Counted from the first letter of the stretch, positions 1 to 9,528 are shown. The stretch: DNA of 32,322 nt from Bradyrhizobium sp. (GCA_030681365.1 JAUXWH010000207.1:1-32322), one strand, 5' to 3'. The notes: generated from the sequence alone by a model not told the origin. A program made the numbers and translations.

Positions 1-633
1 TTTGGCGTGCTGGCTCCGGACCTGCCGGGCCATGGACGCTCAGGCGGCGCGCCGCTTGCGACTATCGCCGACATGGCCGACTGGACCGCGGCATTACTCG
101 ATGCGGCAGGTGCCGCGACGGCACGGCTGGTCGGTCATTCCATGGGATCGCTGATCGCGCTGGAGACCGCCGCGCGGCACCCGGCCAAAGTCTCGGCGCT
201 GAGCCTGATCGGCACGGCGGCGACCATGACGGTCGGCCCCGATCTGCTGAGAGCCGCCGAAGCCAACGACCATGACGCCGTCGACATGGTCTCAATCTGG
301 GGCCTCGGCTTTCAGGCCGAACTCGGCGGCAGCCTGGCGCCCGGCCTGTGGATGCACACCGGCGCGCAGCGGGTGCTCGAACAATGCCGGCCCGGCGTGC
401 TGTTCAACGATCTCTCGGCCTGCAACGCCTATCAGGGGGCGCTTGCCGCCGCCGCACAGATAAAAGTCCCGGTCACGCTCATTCTCGGCGAACGCGACAT
501 GATGACCCCCGCAAGAGCCGGCAAGGCGCTGGCCGCCGCACTGCCGAATTCGCGCACCGTGGTGCTTCCAGGCGCCGGCCACATGATGATGGTCGAGCGG
601 CCGGATGAATTGCTGGCCGCACTGCGGGGCTGA
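1..633 (+). CDS. Alpha/beta hydrolase, 5'-truncated by window edge
   Basis: The reading frame is open from base 1, so the gene begins upstream; the first visible residues (FGVLAPDLPGHGRSGG) are the usual strand-loop segment before the nucleophile elbow. The serine nucleophile motif GHSMGS follows, then the acid residue in LGERDMMTP and the catalytic histidine in GAGHMMMVERP near the C-terminus, so the triad is complete. The DLPGHGRS segment and overall layout fit the large family of small esterases, lactonases and haloperoxidase-like hydrolases. The substrate cannot be told from sequence. The gene ends shortly before a strong hairpin and has no same-strand partner downstream. The family call is secure; function is open. 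Confidence 0.9.
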   Translation, partial: FGVLAPDLPGHGRSGGAPLATIADMADWTAALLDAAGAATARLVGHSMGSLIALETAARHPAKVSALSLIGTAATMTVGPDLLRAAEANDHDAVDMVSIWGLGFQAELGGSLAPGLWMHTGAQRVLEQCRPGVLFNDLSACNAYQGALAAAAQIKVPVTLILGERDMMTPARAGKALAAALPNSRTVVLPGAGHMMMVERPDELLAALRG

Positions 634-650
634 ACCATCGATTGGGTTGG

Positions 651-680
651 ACGGGACGCCGCCTCAAGGAGGCGTCCCGT
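651..680 (+). terminator. Probable transcription terminator hairpin
   Basis: A perfect 10-bp inverted repeat (ACGGGACGCC and GGCGTCCCGT) with a 10-base loop lies 17 bp after the hydrolase stop codon. The following bases (gtttgcg) carry only a short T run, so termination may be imperfect. The remaining 180 bp before the next gene show nothing I can support. Confidence 0.6.
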
Positions 681-860
681 GTTTGCGATGATTTCAAAAT
701 ACGTTCTGGGCAGGCAATTCACGCGCGCGCTTCAGGGGAAGAGCAAAGCGCTCTTGTATCCCGGCCGTGGAAGCGGCGTTGAAGTGCTGCCGATTCGTCC
801 TTGAACGCCACGTTGAAGACCGCGCCCTTTTGGGTTTTTGGTTGAGCAATGCGTATGCCG

Positions 861-1730
861 TCAGGCCGACGCTTTGATTTCTGATGCGAAGTCGCGGTAG
901 GAGCGCAAGGGACGGCCAAGGAGTTTGGTCAGACGATCAACGTCACCAGGTTCGGGGATCATTCCATCGCTCAGGAAACGATCGGCCATCAGGCGCATGT
1001 CGAACGCCATCCAGCCCGGCATGAACTTCCTGAGGTTCTCCTCGAACGCGGCAGTATCGTCACCGCCATAAGCGATCGGACGCCCCAGCACGTCGGACCA
1101 GATCGCGGCGACGTCTGCGCCGGTCAGCGTGTCAGGACCGACAAGATTGATCCGGATGAGCGGTAGTGGCGAAGGAGACTGCTCCCGGCGCATAAGCTCG
1201 ATAGCCGCGACCTCACCGATGTCGCGGGGATCGACCATGGCGAGACCCTTGCCGCCGATCGGCATGGGATAAACGCCGTAACCAAGCACGACATCCTTGA
1301 TCGTGAGATCGTTGTGAATGAAATAAGCGGGACGCAGGATGGTGGCATTGAAGCCCATCTGCTCGATCATCCGCTCGACCCCGAACTTGCCTGCGAAGTG
1401 CGGGACGTTGACGTAAACGTCGCTGTGAATGACGGAGAGATAGACGATCCGTTCGATGCCTGCCTCCCTGGCAAGGTTCAGCGCGGTCAGGGCTTGCGTG
1501 AATTCGTCAGGCACGACTGCGTTGAGGAGAAACAGTGTCGATGCGCCTGCAAAGGCGCTGCGCAGGGAGTCCACGTCGAGCAAATCGCCTTGAACCACCG
1601 CGACGCCCGCCGGGAGATCGGCCTTGGCAGGATCGCGGGCGAGAGCGCGGATGTCGGCGCCCCGCTTTACAAGCTGTTCGACAACGTGGTGGCCGATGGC
1701 GCCGGTGGCGCCGGTAACGAGAATGGTCAT
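861..1730 (-). CDS. NmrA-like NAD(P)-binding protein (atypical SDR)
   Basis: A 289-residue protein starting MTILVTGATGAIGHHVVEQL, with the GxxGxxG nucleotide-binding loop at residues 7-13, followed by the basic segment ALARDPAKA that often selects NADP in NmrA-type proteins. Later segments (LFLLNAVVPDEF, ERIVYLSVIHSD, ILRPAYFIHNDL, DPRDIGEVAA) match the atypical SDR/NmrA layout, where the YxxxK active site of classical SDRs is missing. Members act as redox sensors or as quinone/NAD(P)H oxidoreductases; which applies here is unknown. GGAGACC precedes the ATG. It is transcribed divergently from a LysR gene 102 bp away, so that LysR protein is its likely regulator. Confidence 0.88.
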   Translation of the reverse strand: MTILVTGATGAIGHHVVEQLVKRGADIRALARDPAKADLPAGVAVVQGDLLDVDSLRSAFAGASTLFLLNAVVPDEFTQALTALNLAREAGIERIVYLSVIHSDVYVNVPHFAGKFGVERMIEQMGFNATILRPAYFIHNDLTIKDVVLGYGVYPMPIGGKGLAMVDPRDIGEVAAIELMRREQSPSPLPLIRINLVGPDTLTGADVAAIWSDVLGRPIAYGGDDTAAFEENLRKFMPGWMAFDMRLMADRFLSDGMIPEPGDVDRLTKLLGRPLRSYRDFASEIKASA

Positions 1731-1777
1731 TTGAACGGTCTCCGGTTTGGATTGTCAGGACACCCTCTATTTGCTGT

Positions 1778-1820
1778 TTCACGTATGGTCCGATAGCCGC
1801 TATAATTAGACAGACTGTCT
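1778..1820 (+). promoter_or_regulatory. LysR-gene promoter with 13-bp palindromic operator
   Basis: On the plus strand TTCACG (1778-1783) and TATAAT (1801-1806) are 17 bp apart, a good sigma-70-like promoter for the LysR gene. Directly downstream, AGACAGACTGTCT (1808-1820) is a perfect 6-1-6 palindrome covering the expected transcription start, only 12 bp before the LysR start codon. Its place suggests autorepression and control of the divergent NmrA-like gene. The role is inferred. Confidence 0.5.
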
Positions 1821-1832
1821 CAATGGTGGAAC

Positions 1833-2726
1833 ATGGACCTTTTGGCGCTTGCTGATTTCAACTTGGTGGCCCGCCACGGCGGGTTTGGACGCGCCGCTCG
1901 CGCCAGCGGCAGACCCAAGGCGACCCTTTCCCGGCGGGTCGCGGAACTGGAGGGGAGCCTCGAATTGCGCTTGTTCGAGCGAGGCGCCCGCACCCTCAAG
2001 CTCACTCAGGAAGGTCAGGCGCTTTTCGAGAGGACGGGAGCCTTGCTCACCGAACTCGACGAAACAGCGGCGGCCATCGCGGCGGGTGGAGCAAAGCCGC
2101 GAGGACGATTGCGGATAAGCGCGCCGCTGCTGTTCTCTCAAACCGCGATGGGCAAATTGTCCGCAGCGTTCGCCGTCAAGTTTCCGGACATCCGGCTCGA
2201 GGTGACCACGGAAGACCGGCCCGTGGACTTGATCGAGGAAGGATATGATCTCGTCATCCGGGTCAATCCGGATCCGGACGACAACCTTGTCGGACGAGCT
2301 TTTCTGCACGACCGATTGGTCATTGTTGCGGCTCCAGCCATGGCTCGGCCAAAGGGCGATGAACGCACTCCAGCTGTTATGCGTGGCGACGGAGACCGGA
2401 GTCTGACCTGGAACGTGACGACACGATCAGGAAAATCCGCCATCGCGATTGATCCAGTTCTTCGCTTGTCGTCACTCGTGATGGTTCGCGATGCGGTACG
2501 CGCGAGCGTCGGCGCGGCACGCCTTCCGGTATCGCTGGTAAGTCACGATCTGGCTGATGGTACGCTGGTAAAATGGGGAGACATCGAAGGGCCGGATATT
2601 CTTCTGTGGGCGCTCTATCCTTCGCGACGATTGTTGAGTGCTCGCGTATCTGCCTTCCTCGACTTCCTGAAAGAAGCGTTTCCAAAGGGAACGCCCGACG
2701 AACTCGCCTCCTTCATTTCTCGCTAG
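1833..2726 (+). CDS. LysR-family transcriptional regulator
   Basis: A 297-residue protein with an N-terminal winged HTH: DLLALADFNLVARHGGFGRA, then SGRPKATLSRRVAELEGSLE as the recognition helix, and the family phrase LRLFERGARTLKLTQEG. A substrate-binding domain follows from about residue 90 (GRLRISAPLLFSQTAMGKLS...). The length is normal for the family. The neighbour across the divergent promoter is the NmrA-like gene, its most likely target. The 3' end overlaps the end of the convergent RND pump gene by 14 bp. The effector is unknown. Confidence 0.93.
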   Translation: MDLLALADFNLVARHGGFGRAARASGRPKATLSRRVAELEGSLELRLFERGARTLKLTQEGQALFERTGALLTELDETAAAIAAGGAKPRGRLRISAPLLFSQTAMGKLSAAFAVKFPDIRLEVTTEDRPVDLIEEGYDLVIRVNPDPDDNLVGRAFLHDRLVIVAAPAMARPKGDERTPAVMRGDGDRSLTWNVTTRSGKSAIAIDPVLRLSSLVMVRDAVRASVGAARLPVSLVSHDLADGTLVKWGDIEGPDILLWALYPSRRLLSARVSAFLDFLKEAFPKGTPDELASFISR

Positions 2727-5700
2727 TGACGGGTGTTGGCAAGGTCGCTTCCCCATGTTGCGTCAACGGCCGGTTGCCGGCCAGTGCGCGCAGCAGCACG
2801 TAGAACATCGGCGTGAAGAAGATGCCGAATGCCGTCACGCCGATCATGCCGGCAAACACCGCGACGCCCATGGCATGGCGCATCTCGGAGCCCGCGCCGC
2901 TGGAGATCACCAGCGGCACCACGCCCATGACGAAGGCGAGCGAGGTCATCAGGATCGGCCGCAGCCGCAGGCGGCTGGCTTCGATCGCCGCCTGAACCGG
3001 CGTGCGCCCGGCGAATTCCAGCTCGCGCGCGAACTCCACGATCAGGATGGCGTTCTTGGCCGATAGCCCGACCAGCACGATCAGGCCGATCTGGGTGAAG
3101 ACGTTGTTGTCGCCGTTGGTCAGCCAGACACCCAGCATCGCGGCCAGCAAGCCCATCGGCACGATCATGATGATCGACAGCGGCAGGGTCAGGCTCTCGT
3201 ACTGGGCGGCGAGAACGAGAAATACCAGCAGCAGCGCGACCGGAAACACCACCAGCGACGAGTTGCCGGCGATGATTTCCTGATAGGTCAGGTCGGTCCA
3301 CTCGAACGCGATGCCCTTCGGAAAGGTTTCGGCCGCGATCTTTTCCACCGCGTCCTGCGCCTGCCCGGTCGAATAGCCGGGCGCGGCGCCGCCGTTGAGG
3401 TCGGCGGTGAGAAAACCGTTGTAGCGCATGGCGCGCTCCGGCCCGGCGCTTTCCCTGATCTTCAGCAGCGCCGACAGCGGCACCATCTCGCCGGTGTCGG
3501 AACGCACCTTCAGCAGGCCGACATCATCGGCCCGCGCGCGGAATTTCGCATCCGCCTGGACGCGCACCGAATAGGTGCGGCCGAATTTATTGAAGTCGTT
3601 GACGTACATCGAGCCGAGATAGATCTGCATGGTATCGAACACGCTGGTGACGGGCACGGCGAGCTGGCGCGCCTTGGTGCGGTCGATATCGGCATAAAGC
3701 TGCGGCACGTTGACCTGATAGCTCGAGAACAGGCCGGCCAGCTCCGGCGCCTTCGACGCCTTGGCGATGAACGCCTTGGTGGCGTCGTTGAGCGCCTCAT
3801 AACCCAGACCGGCGCGATCCTCGATCTGCAGCTTGAAGCCGCCGATAGTGCCGAGCCCCGCCACCGGCGGCGGCGGGAACATGGCAATGAAGGCTTCCTG
3901 GATCGCGGCAAACTTGCCGTTGAGCTGGCCGGCTATGGCGCCGGCGCTGAGGTCCGCCGTCTTGCGCTCCTCGAACGGTTTCAGGGTTACGAAAACGATT
4001 CCCGAATTCGAGCTGTTGGTAAAGCCGTTGATCGACAGCCCCGGAAACGCCACCGCGCTTTCCACGCCCGGCAGTTTCAGCGCGATATCGCCCATGCGGC
4101 GGATGACTTCCTCGGTGCGGTCCAGCGTCGCGCCATCGGGCAGCTGCGCAAAACCGACCAGGTACTGCTTGTCCTGGCCGGGCACAAAGCCGCCGGGCAC
4201 CGCCTTGAACAGGCCATAGGTGACGCCGATCAGCGCGACATAGGCCACCATCACGACGGCGCGCCGCGAGATCACCCGCCTGACGCAGCCGCTATAGGCT
4301 TCCGAACTGCGATGAAAGAAACGATTGAAGCGCTGGAAGAACCAGCCGAGCAGCCGGTCCATGCCGCGGGTCAGCGCATCCTTCGGCGCGTCATGCGATT
4401 TCAGCAGCACCGCCGCCAGCGCCGGCGACAGCGTCAAGGAGTTGAACGCCGAGATCACCGTCGAGATCGCCACCGTGAGCGCGAACTGCTTGTAGAACTG
4501 GCCGGTCAGTCCCGTGATGAAGGCCAGCGGCACGAACACCGCGACCAGCACCAGCGCAATGGCGATGATCGGCCCGGTCACCTCCTGCATCGCCTGGTAG
4601 GCCGCATCTTTCGGCGACAGTCCCTGCTCGATGTTGCGCTCGACATTCTCGACCACGACGATGGCGTCGTCGACCACGATGCCGATCGCCAGCACCAGCC
4701 CGAACAGGGTCAGCGCATTGATGGAGAAGCCGAACACATGCATGACGGCAAACGTGCCGATGATGGAGACCGGCACCGCGATCAGGGGAATGATCGACGC
4801 CCGCCAGGTCTGCAGGAACAGGATGACCACCAGCACCACCAGCGCCACGGCTTCCAGCAGCGTATGCACCACCGCCTCGATCGAGGCGCGCACGAACTGG
4901 GTCGGGTCGTAAACGATGCTGTAGTCCATGCCGTCGGGCATGTTCTGCTTCAGCTCGACCATCATCTTGCGGACGCTGTCGGAAATCTGGATCGCATTCG
5001 AACCCGGCGACTGGAAGATCGGCACCGCGACCGCCGACTTGTTGTCCAGCAGAGAGCGCAGCGAATAATCCGCCGCACCGAGCTCGATCCGGGCGATGTC
5101 GCGCAGCCTGGTAACCTCGCCGTTGGCGCCGTTCTTGACGATGATTTCGCCGAACTCCTCCTCGGTCTTCAGCCGTCCCTGCGCGTTGATGGAGAGCTGC
5201 AGGTCGAGCCCGGCTTCGCTCGGCGACGCCCCGACCACGCCGGCCGCCGCCTGCACGTTCTGCGACCGGATCTCGCGCACCACGTCGGAGGCCGAAAGGC
5301 CACGCTCGGCGACCTTCTGCGGATCGAGCCAGACCCGCATCGAATAGTCGCCGGAGCCGAACAGCTGCACCTGGCCGACGCCCTCGATCCGCGCCAGCCG
5401 GTCCTTGACGTTGAGCACGGCATAGTTGCGCAAGTAAGTCATGTCGTAGCGGCCGTTCGGCGACAGCAGATGCACCACCATGGTGAGGTCGGGTGCGCTC
5501 TTGATGGTGGTAATGCCGAGGGTGCGGACCTCCGCGGGCAATCGCGGCTCGGCCTGCGCCACACGGTTCTGCACCAGTTGCTGCGCCTTGTCGGGATCGG
5601 TGCCGAGCCGGAACGTGACGTTGAGCGTCATCAGTCCGTCGGTGGTGGCTTGGCTGCTCATATAGAGCATGCCCTCGACGCCGTTGATCTGCTCCTCGAT

Positions 5701-5898
5701 CGGGGTCGACACCGTCTCGGCGATGACCTTGGGATTGGCGCCGGGATATTGCGCGCGCACCACCACGGTCGGCGGCGCCACTTCCGGGTATTCCGAGATC
5801 GGCAGCGCCGGCAGCGACAGCAGTCCCGCCACGAAGATCAGCGTCGACAGCACGCCCGCGAAGATCGGCCGATCGATGAAAAATCTGGAAAAGTTCAT
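2713..5898 (-). CDS. RND multidrug efflux pump, HAE1 (AcrB/MexB) family
   Basis: A 1061-residue inner-membrane transporter of the family's usual length. It starts MNFSRFFIDRPIFAGVLSTL, the classic HAE1 N-terminus. The proton-relay acidic pair sits in TM4 (GLVLAIGIVVDDAIVVVENV, about D410/D411) and the relay lysine in TM10 (GLSAKNAILIVEFA, about K948). Two large periplasmic porter loops lie between the halves. It should use the proton gradient to export drugs or other hydrophobic compounds with the adaptor encoded 128 bp upstream. No outer-membrane channel gene lies beside the pair, so a TolC-like partner must come from elsewhere. Substrate range cannot be read from sequence. Confidence 0.96.
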   Translation of the reverse strand: MNFSRFFIDRPIFAGVLSTLIFVAGLLSLPALPISEYPEVAPPTVVVRAQYPGANPKVIAETVSTPIEEQINGVEGMLYMSSQATTDGLMTLNVTFRLGTDPDKAQQLVQNRVAQAEPRLPAEVRTLGITTIKSAPDLTMVVHLLSPNGRYDMTYLRNYAVLNVKDRLARIEGVGQVQLFGSGDYSMRVWLDPQKVAERGLSASDVVREIRSQNVQAAAGVVGASPSEAGLDLQLSINAQGRLKTEEEFGEIIVKNGANGEVTRLRDIARIELGAADYSLRSLLDNKSAVAVPIFQSPGSNAIQISDSVRKMMVELKQNMPDGMDYSIVYDPTQFVRASIEAVVHTLLEAVALVVLVVILFLQTWRASIIPLIAVPVSIIGTFAVMHVFGFSINALTLFGLVLAIGIVVDDAIVVVENVERNIEQGLSPKDAAYQAMQEVTGPIIAIALVLVAVFVPLAFITGLTGQFYKQFALTVAISTVISAFNSLTLSPALAAVLLKSHDAPKDALTRGMDRLLGWFFQRFNRFFHRSSEAYSGCVRRVISRRAVVMVAYVALIGVTYGLFKAVPGGFVPGQDKQYLVGFAQLPDGATLDRTEEVIRRMGDIALKLPGVESAVAFPGLSINGFTNSSNSGIVFVTLKPFEERKTADLSAGAIAGQLNGKFAAIQEAFIAMFPPPPVAGLGTIGGFKLQIEDRAGLGYEALNDATKAFIAKASKAPELAGLFSSYQVNVPQLYADIDRTKARQLAVPVTSVFDTMQIYLGSMYVNDFNKFGRTYSVRVQADAKFRARADDVGLLKVRSDTGEMVPLSALLKIRESAGPERAMRYNGFLTADLNGGAAPGYSTGQAQDAVEKIAAETFPKGIAFEWTDLTYQEIIAGNSSLVVFPVALLLVFLVLAAQYESLTLPLSIIMIVPMGLLAAMLGVWLTNGDNNVFTQIGLIVLVGLSAKNAILIVEFARELEFAGRTPVQAAIEASRLRLRPILMTSLAFVMGVVPLVISSGAGSEMRHAMGVAVFAGMIGVTAFGIFFTPMFYVLLRALAGNRPLTQHGEATLPTPVTSEK

Positions 5899-6026
5899 GG
5901 CATTGTCTCGTCAATATCGGGGATGCGGAGCGCAACGGTCCCGGCGCGGCCGACCGTGATCGACCCCACTGATTCATTTCTGTTGTGTTCGCGATGCTGA
6001 CGCGGTGGCAAAGCACCGCGATCAGG

Positions 6027-7235
6027 TTACTGGCGCTGCGCCACCTCGGTTGCGGCAGACGCGAAATTCATCGCCACCACCTCGGGCGCGACCACGGCAC
6101 CGGGACGGATCCGTTGCAACCCCTTGACCACGATGCGTTCGCCGGCATGAAGGCCGCCGGTCACCACGCGCATGCCGTCGATCGAGACGCCGAGCGCGAC
6201 TTCGCGGTATTCCGCCTTGCTGTCCTTGTCGACGACCATCACGAATTTCTTGTTCTGGTCGGTTCCGATGGCGCGCTCGCTGATCAACAGGGCCGGCTCG
6301 GCCTTGGGCTGTCCCATCTTGATCCGTGCAAACTGTCCGGGGATCAGACGTCCATCGGCATTGTCGAACACCGCGCGCACCCGCACCGTGCCGCTGCTCG
6401 CATCGACCTGATTGTCGATCAACTGCATGCGCCCCTTGTAGGGCGTGCCGTCGGAGGTGGCGGTGCCCATCTGCACCGGGATGCGGCCTATATCGGAAGG
6501 AGCGGATTCGTCGGCGAGGGTCTTCAAGGCGCGCGTCACCACCTGCTCGTCAGCATTGAAGCTGGCATAGATCGGATTGACCGACACCAGCGTGGTCAGC
6601 ACCGGCGTGCCGGGTCCCGCGGCGATCAGATTGCCGACGGTGATTTCCAGCTTGCCGACGCGGCCGGCGACCGGCGCGCGCACTTCGGTGTAACCGAGAT
6701 TGAGTTTTGCTGTCTGCAGCGACGCCTCGGCCGCCTTCAGGTTCGCCTCCGCCTCGCGGTAGGCGTTGACGCGACCGTCGAAGTCGCGCTGCGAGATCGT
6801 GCGCGAATCCGTCAATTGCTGGCCACGCTCGAAATCGCTTCTGGTCAAGGTCAGTCGCGCCCTGGCCGCGGCCACCTGGCCTTCGGCGCGGGCGACATCG
6901 GCGGCATAAAGCGACGGATCGATCAGGATCAGGAGGTCGCCCTGTTTGACCAGCGCGCCCTCGCGAAAGTGGATTTCCTGGATGGCGCCGGCGACGCGGG
7001 AGCGGATTTCGACCCGCTCGACCGCCTCCAGCCGCCCGGAAAACTCGTCCCACGCCACGGTCTTGCGGGGGGCGACCACCGAGACCGAGACCGGTACGGG
7101 CGCCGGCGCGGCAACTGCCTCGGCCTGCGCGCTGCCACCGCGGCCACCGAGGAAAGTCGCCGCGCCGGCTACAGCCAATACCGCCAGCAATAGCGAAACC
7201 CCGATCAAGCGATTGTTTTTGATGATTTTTTTCAT
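6027..7235 (-). CDS. RND efflux periplasmic adaptor (membrane fusion protein)
   Basis: 402 residues from the chosen ATG at 7235, which begins MKKIIKNNRLIGVSLLLAV and gives a natural N-terminal signal/anchor helix; the reading frame extends 33 codons further up without such a signal. Next come a lipoyl/barrel-sandwich half (FSGRLEAVERVEIRSRVAGA...FREGALVKQGDLLILIDP), a helical hairpin (residues about 100-170), the second lipoyl half (VRAPVAGRVGKLEITVGNLI) and a beta-barrel. No lipobox cysteine follows the signal, so it is probably not a lipoprotein, unlike AcrA. It links the RND pump to an outer-membrane channel and is first in the operon. Confidence 0.93.
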   Translation of the reverse strand: MKKIIKNNRLIGVSLLLAVLAVAGAATFLGGRGGSAQAEAVAAPAPVPVSVSVVAPRKTVAWDEFSGRLEAVERVEIRSRVAGAIQEIHFREGALVKQGDLLILIDPSLYAADVARAEGQVAAARARLTLTRSDFERGQQLTDSRTISQRDFDGRVNAYREAEANLKAAEASLQTAKLNLGYTEVRAPVAGRVGKLEITVGNLIAAGPGTPVLTTLVSVNPIYASFNADEQVVTRALKTLADESAPSDIGRIPVQMGTATSDGTPYKGRMQLIDNQVDASSGTVRVRAVFDNADGRLIPGQFARIKMGQPKAEPALLISERAIGTDQNKKFVMVVDKDSKAEYREVALGVSIDGMRVVTGGLHAGERIVVKGLQRIRPGAVVAPEVVAMNFASAATEVAQRQ

Positions 7236-7364
7236 GGCGACCCCAATTCGACCGGACATCCGGCGCTGCCAATCCCGGTTTGAACAGACGGGCGCGGATA
7301 GCGACACCCGATCCACGTCTACGCTGCAGCGCACACATTCGTAACGTCCGGTATAGATGGCCCA

Positions 7365-7404
7365 TCGACATCGACTGTCAAGTCACTTATCTAACGATTG
7401 GTAG
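7365..7404. promoter_or_regulatory. Facing promoters and TetR operator candidate
   Basis: For the TetR gene (plus strand), TCGACA at 7365-7370 and TATCTA at 7388-7393 are 17 bp apart. For the efflux operon (minus strand) a perfect TTGACA reads at 7381-7376; its -10 would lie near the reverse of 7351-7357, with poor spacing and match. CTAACGATTGGTAG (7391-7404) is an imperfect palindrome (5 of 7 pairs) overlapping the TetR -10 and upstream of the operon -35. A repressor bound here could control both directions. Inferred from position only. Confidence 0.4.
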
Positions 7405-7426
7405 AAAACTAAAGGAGGGACCCATC

Positions 7427-8032
7427 ATGGCCATGGGACGTCCCCGCGAATTCAATGTCGACAAGGCTCTCGACCTGGCGCTGCAGGTATTCTGGAGCAA
7501 AGGCTACGAAGGCGCGTCGATGGCGGACCTCACTCTGGCCATGGGGATCACCAGGCCGAGCCTCTATGCCGCGTTCGGCAACAAGGAAGAGCTGTTTCGC
7601 AAAGCGCTGGACCGGTATGTCGACGGACCCGGCGGTTACGTCCAGGTGGCTCTGGCAAAACCCACCGCCCACGCCGTCGTCGAACATCTCTTGTATAAGG
7701 CCGCAGATGCCGTCACCGATCCCGACCATCCGACGGGATGCCTGGCGGTTCAGGGTGCGCTGAGCTGCGGCGACGCCTCCGAATCCATCAAGCAGGAATT
7801 GATGGCGCGCCGCGCCGCCGGCGAGGAGGATCTGCGCAAGCGTTTCGAGCGGGCGATCGCCGAAGGCGATTTGCCCGCAGGTTCTGATGCCGCCGATCTC
7901 GCGCGCTACATCTCCGCAATCCTGCAAGGCATGGCGGTGCAGGCGGCCGGCGGCACCACCCGCGAGCAATTGCGCAAGATCGCCGAGATGACGCTGCGAA
8001 CCTGGCCGCCGCCGGCGAGTGCCGCGGTCTGA
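7427..8032 (+). CDS. TetR/AcrR-family regulator, likely efflux repressor
   Basis: 201 residues from the ATG at 7427, chosen because AGGAGGG lies 7 bp before it; an upstream in-frame extension of 49 codons looks non-coding. The N-terminal HTH reads VFWSKGYEGASMADLTLAMG, then ITRPSLYAAFGNKEELFRKA, a standard TetR DNA-binding domain. The C-terminal ligand domain contains PTGCLAVQGALSCGDASES, a pattern seen in AcrR-like regulators with a TetR_C domain. Divergent placement next to an RND operon makes it the probable local repressor, released by pump substrates. Ligand unknown. Confidence 0.92.
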   Translation: MAMGRPREFNVDKALDLALQVFWSKGYEGASMADLTLAMGITRPSLYAAFGNKEELFRKALDRYVDGPGGYVQVALAKPTAHAVVEHLLYKAADAVTDPDHPTGCLAVQGALSCGDASESIKQELMARRAAGEEDLRKRFERAIAEGDLPAGSDAADLARYISAILQGMAVQAAGGTTREQLRKIAEMTLRTWPPPASAAV

Positions 8033-8114
8033 CTTTTTTCGATTCGGTGCGAGCGTTCAGCGCACCAGCCTGGCCGCACTTTTCGAGCAATCGGAAGACT
8101 TGCTCCTGCTTCCA

Positions 8115-9528
8115 CTAGCCCTTGAGCAGGTTGGTTTCCGCTTCCGGTGATGAATCATCCGGCTGAAGGCTGGCCTCGCCCGTTTCGTTGCGCAATTCCC
8201 CCTCGCCAATTGTGGCCGGCAGACCTGCTTCCTCCTCGTGCAATCTTTCAGAGGCTTCCATGGTCGCGGCATCCGCCCGGCCGATGTTTTCCGCCCGAAA
8301 TACCGGGATGCCTTTTGGAAATACCACCTCGCGCGCCGGATCGGGCAACTCGATACCGCCCTTGAGAAGCGCGTCCTTGGATAGCCGCAAAAGCGCGGAG
8401 TTGATCTTCTCAGGGGAATAAACCGCGCTGGCAAACCAGTAATAGACGCGCAGATTAACAGTGGCCGAACCGAGTTTCTTCGACGAGCACGAGCGGTTCC
8501 GGAGTTTCAAGAACAGCCGGATGTTGCTTGAGCACATTGGCGATCAACGATTGAGCCTTTGTCGTCGGCGAATCGTAGCCGATTCCCACTGCAAAATCGG
8601 CGCGTCGATTCTCGGCGCTGCTGTAATTCTTGATCGTACTCTTGTAGACTAGGGCATTGGGGATTTGCACGTAGTTGCCGTCCAGCGTTCGAAGCACGGT
8701 ACTGCGGACGTTCAGATTCATGACAATGCCGACATTTCCGTCGACCTCGATCAGTTCGCCGGTCCGGAATGGATTTCGTATGCTGAGAAGCATGCTGGCG
8801 AGAAAATTCTCGGCGATATCGCGGAAGGCAAATCCAACGACGATGCCCAAGAGGCCGGTGCCGCCCAGGACGGTAACCGCAAGTCGCGTAAGGCCAGCGA
8901 CCTGGAGCACGAAGTAGATACCCAGAAGGAAAATCGGGATGGAGAACGCCTGGACGGCCATGGAGAGAAGCAATGACGAGGCGATTCGTTTGGCAAGGAA
9001 GTACCGTACGACGATCGCCGTCATACGGGCGAGAAACCATGTAAGGAGGAGGATGGCAATCGCGAACACAGCCCATAGCCATGCCTGGGCGGCCTGACGG
9101 TACAGTCGCTCGAATTCATCTCCGGCCTGACCGAATGTCGAACCGACATCGTTCTCGACCGCGATCCGGTTCACGACGGCTACGGTCCCCTGTGTATTCT
9201 CTGCCAGCGCTTCGGCCCACCGCCTGCGCTCCTCGGTCTTCGTCCTGCCATCCAGAAAGACAACGCCATCACGCACCCCGACGCTGGGTGCCTCAAACCA
9301 ATCGGTCGACAACAGAATTCGGTTGATGCGTTCTGCGATCGCGTTGTCGTCGGCCTCCGGTTCGACGAGGACGGGCTTCGCGACAGTGTTGTCCCCGTTG
9401 CTGACGGGAGGCTGCGATACGGGTGCGGCGGCTTTGGCAGCAGGGGCGAACGACATCAATGCGCCGGCAAGCGCGGTGATCAACAACCAGCCGCGAAGCC
9501 TTGCCACGAACGACCCAGAATCCTGCAC
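8115..9528 (-). pseudogene. BON-MscS mechanosensitive channel, single-base frameshift
   Basis: The gene starts at GTG 9528 (GGGAG 7 bp upstream) and runs in one frame to a stop at 8455; the rest continues in another frame to a stop at 8115. The break is at TTT 8475-8477, read as GAAGAAACTC on the coding strand. Removing one A restores PLVLVEE followed by LGSATVNLRVYYWF and a product of about 470 residues. Order: signal peptide (residues 1-33), a BON-like periplasmic domain (about 58-122), three or so TM helices, and the MscS pore and beta domain (LLGIVVGFAFRDIAENFLAS; IEVDGNVGIVMNLNVRST). The frame-1 product loses most of the C-terminal MscS domain. Either a real pseudogene or a base-calling error in an A run. 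Confidence 0.85.

Noticed and set aside
719..919. 66-codon minus-strand frame in the gap before the NmrA-like gene
   Set aside because: Overlaps the end of that gene, has no ribosome site and no helix or motif worth noting.
4312..6000. 562-codon open frame antisense to the RND pump
   Set aside because: Product is rich in Arg, His, Asp and Gln repeats with no fold; the other strand is a full RND transporter.
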